Assembly (NCBI GenBank): GCA_903832475.1
Contig: CAILBQ010000651.1
Location: 1-14,123 of the forward strand
Direction of reading: 5' to 3'
DNA: 14,123 nucleotides
DNA from: an uncultured Acidobacteriota bacterium
GTDB taxonomy: Bacteria; Acidobacteriota; Terriglobia; Terriglobales; Acidobacteriaceae
The notes under the pieces: model-generated
Databases searched by the model: none
Told to the model about the DNA's origin: nothing
The model's input: only the letters and a program-made list of their open reading frames with translations
Position numbers and translations under genes: made by a program
In this document: positions 6,778 to 13,267 of the stretch, one piece after another
Layout: each line of letters begins with the position of its first letter
Position numbering within the stretch: position 1 is the first letter of the stretch

Positions 6778-7669
6778 GAAGCCTCCGGTAGAGCGCGGGA
6801 CCTATCGCTTCAAGAGGCAGATCCATATCGTGCAGCGTCTCGGAGTGGCCCACAAACAGGTAGCCGTGCGGAGCAAGATTGTGCGTCAGCTTCTTCAGGA
6901 TTTGTTCCTGTGTCGCGCGGTCAAAATAGATGATCACGTTGCGGCAAAAGATGGCGTCAACTTTTTCGGCTAGCCCATATTCCGCGTCCATGAAGTTCAA
7001 GCGGCGAAACTCCACCAGTTGACGCAGCTCCGGCGTCACGCGTACGCGACCAGAACTCGCGTCGCGGCTGCGAAGAAAGTACTTTTTCCTGAGCCAGCCG
7101 GACACGGGCGCGATTGCCTCTGTCGAGTACACACCCAGTTGCGCTTTCTCGAGCACCGTCGTGCAGATGTCGGTGGCCAGAATCCTGAAACGAAAGCTTG
7201 CATGCGCTGCGGCGTACTCGCTCAGGACCATGGCCAGCGTATAGGGCTCTTCGCCCGTGGAGCAGCCCGCGCTCCAGATGCAGAACTGCCTGCCCGGATG
7301 TTCCGCTGTCCATGCCGGCAACATCTTCTCGGTAAGAAGACCGAAATGCACAGGCTCCCGGAAGAAGTCGGTCTTGTTAGTTGTCACGACATCGATGAGC
7401 GGGCCGAGCTCTTCCGTCATGCCTCGCGGACTGAAAAGAAAGTCGCAGTAGCGCGCATAGGAATTCAGATCTAGCGCCTTGAGCCGCCGCTTGATGCGCG
7501 CCTCGAGCATGGTCTTTTTTTCTGTGCCCAGATTGATTCCCGCCTCTTCGTAGATGAGTCGGCAGAGGCGCGCGTAGTCTCGCGTGGAGATTTCTTCTTC
7601 CTGTGCAATCATGGCTTGCATGGAGCAGTCGGTAAAAGTCTCAGGTTCGAGAGTTTCGTCCTGCTCCAT
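6764..7669 (-). CDS. cheR: Chemoreceptor glutamate O-methyltransferase CheR
   Basis: A 301-residue CheR. An N-terminal helical domain (about 27-95) contains a basic patch KKTMLEARIKRRL for receptor docking. The S-adenosylmethionine-binding domain shows TNKTDFFREP (97-106), SAGCSTGEEPYT (133-144), ATDI (165-168), FCRNVIIYFD (241-250) and GHSE (274-277). It methylates receptor glutamates and opposes CheB. Met1 at 7669 is supported by a very G-rich Shine-Dalgarno stretch (GAGGGGGG) directly upstream. That stretch overlaps the cheW stop codon, leaving only seven bases between the genes. About 25 residues precede the usual CheR start, a modest acidic extension. The receptor in this operon lacks a C-terminal tether pentapeptide, so this CheR should bind its substrate directly. 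Confidence 0.97.
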   Translation of the reverse strand: MEQDETLEPETFTDCSMQAMIAQEEEISTRDYARLCRLIYEEAGINLGTEKKTMLEARIKRRLKALDLNSYARYCDFLFSPRGMTEELGPLIDVVTTNKTDFFREPVHFGLLTEKMLPAWTAEHPGRQFCIWSAGCSTGEEPYTLAMVLSEYAAAHASFRFRILATDICTTVLEKAQLGVYSTEAIAPVSGWLRKKYFLRSRDASSGRVRVTPELRQLVEFRRLNFMDAEYGLAEKVDAIFCRNVIIYFDRATQEQILKKLTHNLAPHGYLFVGHSETLHDMDLPLEAIGPALYRRLHGRA

Positions 7670-7676
7670 TCCCCCC

Positions 7677-8189
7677 TCATGCCGCCACTTCCATCAGCGT
7701 CTTGGCTGCTTCCTGTCCGCGCACTTGCGTCAGCTCTTCGGCGGAGAATACGCGGTCGATATCGAGGATCATGATGAACTGCGCGTCGCGCTTGCCCATG
7801 CCTTTGATAAAGTCGGTGCGAAGGTGAGTTCCAATTCTGGGCGCCGGTTGAATCTGATCGGGCTCCAGGTCGATCACTTCCTCGACCGAATCGGCCAAGG
7901 CACCGATTACAGTGGCCTCATTGTCAAGCAACACCTCCACCACAACTATGCAGGTGTTGCGCGTGCTCTCGGTCTTCGACATCTCAAAGCACAGCCGCAG
8001 GTCAACGACAGGAACCACGCTGCCGCGCAGGTTGATTACGCCCGCCATGAACTCAGGGGTCCGCGGGATTGCGGTGATAGTCGTAAGGTCAAGCACCTCT
8101 CGTACCTTGGCCACGTCCGTAGCGAAGATCTCGTTGCCGAGCTTGAAGGTAAGGTACTGCCTCGTCTCCGTTATCTCATGTACGCTCAT
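7677..8189 (-). CDS. cheW: Chemotaxis coupling protein CheW
   Basis: A single CheW domain of 170 residues: QYLTFKLGNEIFATDVAKVREV at the N-terminus (11-32), then the hallmark GVINLRGSVVPVVDLR (50-65), and near the end a third conserved strand FIMILDIDRVF. CheW is a cytoplasmic adaptor with two SH3-like subdomains that joins the receptor tip to the P5 domain of CheA in the signalling array. ATG 8189 has AAAGGA eight bases upstream. It is separated from the receptor gene by 73 bp that contain a strong hairpin. Its stop codon is embedded in the ribosome binding site of cheR, suggesting coupled translation. There is only one cheW in the window. Confidence 0.97.
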   Translation of the reverse strand: MSVHEITETRQYLTFKLGNEIFATDVAKVREVLDLTTITAIPRTPEFMAGVINLRGSVVPVVDLRLCFEMSKTESTRNTCIVVVEVLLDNEATVIGALADSVEEVIDLEPDQIQPAPRIGTHLRTDFIKGMGKRDAQFIMILDIDRVFSAEELTQVRGQEAAKTLMEVAA

Positions 8190-8212
8190 CGTTCCAATCC
8201 TTTCTGTGCTGG

Positions 8213-8254
8213 CCGCACGGGCGAAGCCCTCTCACGCGGTTTGCGCCCGTGCGG
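8213..8254 (-). promoter_or_regulatory. Strong intercistronic hairpin between the receptor gene and cheW
   Basis: CCGCACGGGCG (8213-8223) and CGCCCGTGCGG (8244-8254) are perfect 11-base inverted repeats around a 20-base loop. The hairpin sits almost exactly in the 73-bp gap, 8 bp after the receptor stop and about 10 bases before the cheW Shine-Dalgarno site. No T-run follows in the direction of transcription, so it is not a standard intrinsic terminator. An mRNA-stabilising or processing stem that sets the receptor-to-CheW ratio is the better guess. The inverted repeat is certain, its role inferred. Confidence 0.6.
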
Positions 8255-8262
8255 AGTGAAGT

Positions 8263-10224
8263 CTAATAGCGCTCGAATTCACCATCCAACTCGTCTTGCT
8301 TGTCTTTGAGACGCAGGCTGACACCGCCCTTGGGGGACAAGGCTGCTTGTCTCGTCACTGGTCTCGCCATTTTCACGGGGTGGTGCCCGGGATGCTGCAC
8401 CTTCCTTACGGGAGCCGCGCCCTCTTCCCCGGTCTGGAAGAAGGAAAGCGCACTGACGAGTTGGTCGGATTGACCGGTCAACTCCTCGGTCGTCGATGCC
8501 ATCTCTTCAGAGGCCGATGCATTTTGCTGAATCACCTTTTCCAGTTGCTGCAGCGCCTTATTGATTTGTTCTGCGCCCGTGTCCTGCTCCTTGCTGGCCG
8601 CTGAAATCTCCTGTACCAGCTCGGCCGTGCGCTGAATATCCGGCACCAGTTTTTCGAGCATCTCGCCCGATTTCTCCGATACTTTCAGCGTTGCCGTCGA
8701 GAGCTGGTTGATTTCGCCCGCCGCCTTCTGGCTGCGTTCGGCCAGCTTGCGAACTTCGGCCGCTACCACCGCAAACCCCTTACCGTGCTCGCCGGCGCGG
8801 GCAGCTTCAATGGCGGCATTCAGAGCCAGCAGGTTAGTCTGCCGCGCAATTTCCTCGATGATGGAAATTTTGTTGGCGATCTCCTTAATGGCAGCCACGG
8901 CTTCGAGGACAGACTTGCCGCTCTCCTGCGCATCCTTCGCGCTCTTGTTGGCGATTTTGTCGGTCTGCTGGGCGTTATCCGCGTTCTGCTTGATGTTGGA
9001 CACCATCTCTTCCATCGAAGAGGAAGCCTCCTCAGCGGCTGCGGCCTGCGAACTTGCGCCTTTGGATACCTGGATGGAAGCTGTCGAAATGGACTGGCTG
9101 GCGGCCGACACTTCGCCCGCAATGCCGCGAATATCAGAAACTGTACGAGTGAGCCCGGCGACCATGGCGGCCAGCGCCCGCATCAGCTTGTCTTCGGGCG
9201 ATCGCTCCCGGATGTCGACCGTCAGGTTGCCGTTGGCAATTTCTTCGGCCGCTGAAGTGATCTCATTCATGCCCACGATCAAGGTGTTCAGATTGTTCTT
9301 GATCAAATTGAAATCACCGTGGTACGTGTCGGTAATCTGCGAGGGAATGTCGCCCTTCGAGATGCGCTCCACATACTTTGCCGAGACGTTGAGTGGCGCA
9401 ATCACCGCATCGAGCACAGCGTTCACGCCGCGCACAATCTCAGCGTAGGCGCCGCTGAACTGCTCCGACTTGCCACGTTCGGCCAGCTTGCCCTGGTTGG
9501 CCGCATCGGTCAGCCGCCCTAGTTCCTTCTGCAGCCCCTGCAACACGCCGGCCACGTTGTTGATGGCCTGCTTCATCTTTTCGTGATCGCCTCTGTAAGT
9601 CTGCGCGATCAGCTCGTCGATCTTGCCGTTGGACACCTGGGCCAGGATCCGGTTGCCTTCCCCAATGGGAAGCAGAATGGCATCGAGCATCGTGTTCACG
9701 CCGCGAACTATCTCGGCATACGCGCCCTGGAACTGATCCGGTTTGCCGCGGTCCGACAGCTGGCCCTCGCGCGATGCTTCCGTCAAGCGCTGCAATTCCT
9801 TCTGCAGCCCTTGCAAAACAATGGCCACGTTGTTCACAGCAATCTTCATCTTTTCGTGGTCGCCTTGATAGGTTTGCGCGACCAGTTCGTCGATCTTGCC
9901 GTTGGACACCTGGGCCAGAATCCGGTTGCCTTCCCCGATAGGCAGCAGAATGGCATCGAGCATCTCATTCACGCCCTGGATCATCTCCCTGTGCATGCCG
10001 TTGAACATCGTCGCTTTGCCGCGCTCGGTGAGTCTTCCTTCTTTCGATGCGTCCACCAGTCGCATGATTTCTTCGAGCAGGCGCGACGATTCCTCGTCGG
10101 CCCCCCGCACCTTCACTCCTGAGCGCTCCCTGCCCTCCGTACCGTTGCCCTTGCCGCCGCCACTGCTGTGTCCATTTCCGGCGCCATTTGTCCGCCGGCC
10201 TTCACTTGCCACTGCTGTTGCCAT
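8263..10224 (-). CDS. Soluble poly-HAMP methyl-accepting chemotaxis protein
   Basis: A 653-residue chemoreceptor with no transmembrane segment. Residues 1-45 are Gly/Ser-rich and probably disordered. Residues about 47-365 form seven HAMP-like units: 47-92, 138-183 and 229-274 are one type, 93-137, 184-228 and 275-318 alternate with them as the other type, and 319-365 is the last. The signalling hairpin (about 366-597) has the universal tip ARQTNLLALNAAIEAARAG at 460-478. Sites fitting the methylation consensus are E398/E399 (AAAAEEASSS) and E573/E574 (ASASEEMAST). A basic, His-containing tail follows, with no CheR-binding pentapeptide. No PAS, GAF, haem or periplasmic domain is present, so the stimulus is unknown. 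It should signal from the cytosol to CheA through CheW. ATG 10224 has GAGGAG eight bases upstream, overlapping the cheA stop. The layout resembles Pseudomonas Aer2/McpB without its PAS domain. Confidence 0.95.
   Translation of the reverse strand: MATAVASEGRRTNGAGNGHSSGGGKGNGTEGRERSGVKVRGADEESSRLLEEIMRLVDASKEGRLTERGKATMFNGMHREMIQGVNEMLDAILLPIGEGNRILAQVSNGKIDELVAQTYQGDHEKMKIAVNNVAIVLQGLQKELQRLTEASREGQLSDRGKPDQFQGAYAEIVRGVNTMLDAILLPIGEGNRILAQVSNGKIDELIAQTYRGDHEKMKQAINNVAGVLQGLQKELGRLTDAANQGKLAERGKSEQFSGAYAEIVRGVNAVLDAVIAPLNVSAKYVERISKGDIPSQITDTYHGDFNLIKNNLNTLIVGMNEITSAAEEIANGNLTVDIRERSPEDKLMRALAAMVAGLTRTVSDIRGIAGEVSAASQSISTASIQVSKGASSQAAAAEEASSSMEEMVSNIKQNADNAQQTDKIANKSAKDAQESGKSVLEAVAAIKEIANKISIIEEIARQTNLLALNAAIEAARAGEHGKGFAVVAAEVRKLAERSQKAAGEINQLSTATLKVSEKSGEMLEKLVPDIQRTAELVQEISAASKEQDTGAEQINKALQQLEKVIQQNASASEEMASTTEELTGQSDQLVSALSFFQTGEEGAAPVRKVQHPGHHPVKMARPVTRQAALSPKGGVSLRLKDKQDELDGEFERY
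9403..9948 (-). repeat. Two tandem 273-bp repeats encoding 91-residue HAMP pairs
   Basis: Within the receptor gene, 9676-9948 (residues 93-183) and 9403-9675 (residues 184-274) are adjacent copies. Their first 22 residues differ at none or one position, and long stretches are nearly identical in DNA, for example TTGCCGTTGGACACCTGGGC in both copies 273 bases apart. Diverged half-copies flank them on both sides (47-92 and 275-318). The pattern indicates recent duplication of a two-HAMP unit. Confidence 0.85.
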
Positions 10225-10236
10225 TTGATTTGCTCC

Positions 10237-12378
10237 TCATATCGGTTGGTTTGTTGCTGGACTGGCCGAGGCCGTTTGGCCGGACCTCATGGTGCCGCGC
10301 TGTACACTCTGCTGCGCCCGCTCCCGCGGACGGCTGGAAGTCTTCCCCGCCGAACGTCCGCGCGGTCTGGTGAGCGAATCGCGTACCGCGTCCTGCGCCA
10401 GCCGCTCGGGATCGAGAATCAGCGCCACCGTACCGTTGCCAAGGATGGTGGCGCCAGAGACTACCTGCACGTGCCGGTAGAACCGGCCAAGGTTTTTGAT
10501 CACCGTCTGGCAGTTACCCACGACCCCGTCGACCACGAACCCGTAGCGGCCCTCACTGGTTTCGACCACCATGATCTGTTCGATCGCCGGCCGCGCACCC
10601 GTTACATGGAACCGTTCGCGCAAGCGGATGTACGGAATCAACTCGCCGCGCACGTCGACTAGATGCTTGCCATTAGCGCGCTTGGTATCCGCCTCGGACA
10701 GCTCGATGCATTCGAGCGTGTTGGCCAGGGGCAACACGAAGGAAGCTTCTCCGACTTCGACCAGCAGCCCATCAATAATGGCCAGCGTCAGTGGCAGGCG
10801 AAGCGTGACCGTGGTGCCCACCCCCTTTTTGCTGGCGACGTCGATCATTCCCCGCAGACTCTCCACTCGCTGCTTCACCACATCCATGCCTACGCCGCGG
10901 CCCGACACGTCGGTGACCTGCTTGGCCGTCGAGAAGCCCGGCTGAAAGAGCAACGCATAAATTTGCTGTTCGTTCAGTGGGTCGCCCGCAGCCACCAGCC
11001 CCTTCTCAATGGCTCGTGCCCGCACCGCCTCCGCGTCAATGCCCCGGCCGTCATCCGAAACCGAAATCAGCACGCTGGCCCCGGAGTGCTTTGCCGATAG
11101 ATGAATCGTCGCCGTGCCCCGCTTACCCTGCGCCGTGCGCGCGCTCCTGGTCCCGATGCCGTGATCCATGCTGTTGCGGATCAGGTGCATGAGCGGGTCG
11201 CTCAGCTGGTCAATCACGGTCTTGTCCAGCTCCGTATCGGCACCCTCGAGCGTCAGCTCCACGTCCTTGCCGAGGTCCCGCGCCAGGTCGTGCACCAAGC
11301 GCCGGAATTTCTCGAAGGTGGCACGAATGGGAAGCATGCGGATGTTCATCGAGTTTTCGCGCAGGGAAGAGGTCAGCCGTTCAATCTCTTCACTCACCTG
11401 AGAAATCTCTAGATCGTCGCGCCGCACCGCCATCTCGCTCAGTCGCGCCTGCACCGTCACCAACTCGCCCACCAGGTCCACATATTGGTCCAGCTTCGCC
11501 GCCGGAACCCGCAGGCTTGTCGCGTTGTCCGCCTTGTCATAGCTGCGCCTGCCCCCTGTTTGCGAGCGGCTCTCTTCAAGGCCCCGGGCCACCTTATCGC
11601 TCTGTGCAGCGGCGTCTGCCTCGGCGCTCGGTATCGAAATCTCTTCCGGGTCGAACTCCAGTTCGCACATATCCTCGACAAAGATGAAAACATCGTGCAT
11701 TGCATCCTTGTCCTCCGAGGTAATGAGCACCATCTCCCAGCCGATGTAGCAGCGCTCCGGATCCATTTCTCCCAGCGGTGGCACGCAATCCATGACCGCC
11801 CGCACCGATAGTCCGCCCAGAGAGGCCAACTCGTTTAGCAGAAGCAGAGGGTTGGCGCCGTTGCGCAAAAACTCCGGACCGGGAAAGAAACGTATATGCC
11901 AGGAGCGCTCAATGCCTTTCGCCGCTGAGAGCGGCGCGGGGGCAGCCATTGTTTCTGGCGCCTGCGCATCGCGCAATCTGGCTAGCCTGCGAACCTCTGC
12001 CAGGATTCGCTCGCATGCAGCGGAGTCAGCATGTGCTGCGCCGATGCCTTCGTCCAGCATGGCCCGAATCTGGTCGAGAGCCGAGAGTGTGAGATCGATC
12101 AGTTCCGCAGTGATGGTGAGCCGCCCGTTGCGGACCTCGTCGAAGGCGGTCTCCAGGTCGTGCGTAAAGGAGGCCATCCTCTCAAAGCCGAACATGGCGC
12201 CAGAGCCTTTGATGGTGTGCAGGCCGCGAAAGATACGGCCCACGAGCTCTATATCGCTGTTGTTTTTATTCAGCTCCAGAAGCGCCGACTCGAGATCTAC
12301 AAGAATTTCTCGCGCTTCTTCGCGGAAGCTCTGTTTGAACTGCTCGGTGTTGTCGATGTCGTTTGACGCTTCGCCCAT
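10237..12378 (-). CDS. cheA: Chemotaxis histidine kinase CheA
   Basis: A 713-residue CheA in the usual order. P1 phosphotransfer domain (about 10-130), with His54 in LHTIKGSGAMFGF as the phosphorylated residue. A P2-like response-regulator-docking region (about 158-245; WHIRFFPGPEF to FVEDMCELEF). P3 dimerisation (about 290-350). P4 ATPase, with N box HLIRNSMDHGI (398-408), G1 DDGRGID (442-448), F box GFSTA (481-485) and G2 GRGVGMDVV (493-501). P5 CheW-like regulatory domain (about 530-660). All key residues are present and there is no fused receiver. A low-complexity Arg/Ser/Thr-rich tail of about 50 residues (665-713) is unusual. It should phosphorylate CheY and CheB under control of the soluble receptor. 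ATG 12378 has no good ribosome binding site, only GGGTGA about 14 bases upstream, and follows the STAS gene by 20 bp. Its TGA overlaps the receptor's GAGGAG. Confidence 0.97.
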   Translation of the reverse strand: MGEASNDIDNTEQFKQSFREEAREILVDLESALLELNKNNSDIELVGRIFRGLHTIKGSGAMFGFERMASFTHDLETAFDEVRNGRLTITAELIDLTLSALDQIRAMLDEGIGAAHADSAACERILAEVRRLARLRDAQAPETMAAPAPLSAAKGIERSWHIRFFPGPEFLRNGANPLLLLNELASLGGLSVRAVMDCVPPLGEMDPERCYIGWEMVLITSEDKDAMHDVFIFVEDMCELEFDPEEISIPSAEADAAAQSDKVARGLEESRSQTGGRRSYDKADNATSLRVPAAKLDQYVDLVGELVTVQARLSEMAVRRDDLEISQVSEEIERLTSSLRENSMNIRMLPIRATFEKFRRLVHDLARDLGKDVELTLEGADTELDKTVIDQLSDPLMHLIRNSMDHGIGTRSARTAQGKRGTATIHLSAKHSGASVLISVSDDGRGIDAEAVRARAIEKGLVAAGDPLNEQQIYALLFQPGFSTAKQVTDVSGRGVGMDVVKQRVESLRGMIDVASKKGVGTTVTLRLPLTLAIIDGLLVEVGEASFVLPLANTLECIELSEADTKRANGKHLVDVRGELIPYIRLRERFHVTGARPAIEQIMVVETSEGRYGFVVDGVVGNCQTVIKNLGRFYRHVQVVSGATILGNGTVALILDPERLAQDAVRDSLTRPRGRSAGKTSSRPRERAQQSVQRGTMRSGQTASASPATNQPI

Positions 12379-12398
12379 TTGCTGTCAATTCACCCGAT

Positions 12399-12707
12399 TT
12401 AAGCAGAAGCCGGTAACTCTCCAAGGCCATACCTGGCTAACACGTCGTTCACCGCCGCTGTCGCCGGACCCTCGAATGCAAACACCGCCCCTGCCGCCCT
12501 CGCTTCCCGCGAGGCAGCCCAAAGCAATTGAATTGCCGTAACATCCAGTTCCCTTGCCGACTCGAGTGAAACGCGCATAGATCTTCCAGTCCTGAGACCT
12601 CGAATCAACAGCTCTTTCAGCTCCGCCGCGCACTCGATGCCAATATCGCCCTCAAGGCGGACCAGGCTCGAGGATTCGTCTTGTTCGAGATTGACTGGCA
12701 AAATCAT
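12399..12707 (-). CDS. Small STAS-domain protein heading the che operon
   Basis: A single STAS domain of 102 residues: SSSLVRLEGDIGIECAAELK, then RVSLESARELDVTAIQLLWA, then AVFAFEGPATAAVNDVLARYGL, matching the beta-alpha order of anti-sigma-factor antagonists. In SpoIIAA-like proteins the central loop is D-S-S-G with a phosphorylatable serine. Here it is LDVTAIQ, with Thr in place of the serine and no following Ser-Gly. I chose ATG 12707, with GAGG three bases upstream, because the domain begins immediately after. A TTG at 12785 would add 26 residues that resemble nothing. It is first in the leftward operon, 20 bp before cheA. Short STAS proteins accompany che genes in several bacteria; a role as modulator of CheA or of the CheY phosphorelay is inference. 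Domain call firm, function unknown. Confidence 0.82.
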   Translation of the reverse strand: MILPVNLEQDESSSLVRLEGDIGIECAAELKELLIRGLRTGRSMRVSLESARELDVTAIQLLWAASREARAAGAVFAFEGPATAAVNDVLARYGLGELPASA

Positions 12708-12822
12708 GCACCTCGACGCGCCGTGCTCCGCATCTGTTACAGGAAATGATTGCGTCGCTGCCCAACCGATTGCCGTCCCATTCAAGGGAAGGGATGCAGC
12801 GCGAAATCATCCGACGCTGAGT

Positions 12823-12849
12823 GGATCGGCCAAGTCGGAGCATGCGTTA
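12823..12849 (-). promoter_or_regulatory. Candidate sigma-28 (FliA-type) promoter for the STAS-che operon
   Basis: Reading leftwards, TAAC, a spacer of exactly 15 bases, then GCCGATCC. The flagellar sigma-28 consensus is TAAA-N15-GCCGATAA, so 3 of 4 and 6 of 8 positions match with ideal spacing. The transcript would start near 12813, about 105 bases before the STAS start codon. Alternatives in the same direction are TAAA at 12950-12953 with a weaker CGAT core at 12930-12933, and GCCGATCA at 12893-12900 without a good -35. No sigma factor gene is in view. Confidence 0.4.
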
Positions 12850-13042
12850 GTCCAATCCAGCCCTGTGTTTGTAGTACTTTTTCTAATGGACGTGATCGGC
12901 GTTCCTTCCGCACCAGATGCGAAAGCTGAATCGCTGCGATGTTGACACCTTTAAAACTCGACGCCACCCATTTCTGCAGTCGAAGCTTCGCAAGTTAAGA
13001 AAATCCCATTCAAATCCCGGGCAGGAGGCATTCTGCTCGCAT

Positions 13043-13069
13043 TCACGTTCTTGGTCGTGTCGCCGATGA
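13043..13069 (+). promoter_or_regulatory. Weak sigma-28-like element ahead of cheY
   Basis: TCAC, 15 bases, then GCCGATGA, facing cheY. The -10 half matches the sigma-28 consensus at 7 of 8 positions and the -35 half at 2 of 4. Its interest comes mainly from mirroring the element for the divergent che operon. It would imply a leader of about 190 bases before the cheY start. Confidence 0.22.
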
Positions 13070-13212
13070 GAAAGGCATGCCTCCGAAGCTGACCGACGAC
13101 CAGGAAGGCAAGTTGCAGATCTCCGCCGCGGTTCTCATCATGGTTCCCATGCCGTCAGGCCGCTCTGGAACTGCTGGCTTCCGATTGAGACACGCTCGAT
13201 CGACCAACAAAG

Positions 13213-13243
13213 GCCAAACTTTGGCTAGCCGAAAGAGCGGCTA
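13213..13243 (+). promoter_or_regulatory. Two adjacent inverted repeats in the cheY leader
   Basis: GCCAAA-C-TTTGGC (13213-13225) is a perfect 6-base inverted repeat with a one-base centre. It is immediately followed by TAGCCG-AAAGAG-CGGCTA (13226-13243), a perfect 6-bp stem with a 6-base loop. The second ends 24 bases before the cheY ATG. The first looks like a protein-binding dyad, the second like an RNA stem-loop close to the ribosome binding site (GAGGA, 13258-13262). The repeats are certain, their function is not. Confidence 0.4.
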
Positions 13244-13267
13244 CCGAGCGAAACCACGAGGACCGGG

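Larger units (their letters stand above)
12708..13267. other. 560-bp divergent intergenic region between the che operon and cheY
   Basis: No convincing gene lies here. Short open frames exist on both strands but have no recognisable domain and no good ribosome binding sites. Features that stand out: the sigma-28-like element at 12823-12849; three copies of the hexamer GCCGAT as potential -10 elements (complement of 12825-12830, complement of 12895-12900, and 13062-13067 on the plus strand); a perfect 10-base palindrome CGAAGCTTCG at 12981-12990; and two inverted repeats just ahead of cheY. The region probably carries the promoters for both directions. Confidence 0.6.

Noticed and set aside
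9403..9948. The tandem repeats as a CRISPR array or minisatellite
   Set aside because: The unit is 273 bp, an exact codon multiple with coding-type divergence, and encodes a known domain pair; there are no short repeats with unique spacers.
12708..12785. A longer STAS protein starting at TTG 12785
   Set aside because: The extra 26 residues have no homology pattern and the start is a rare codon; ATG 12707 with GAGG upstream fits the domain boundary.
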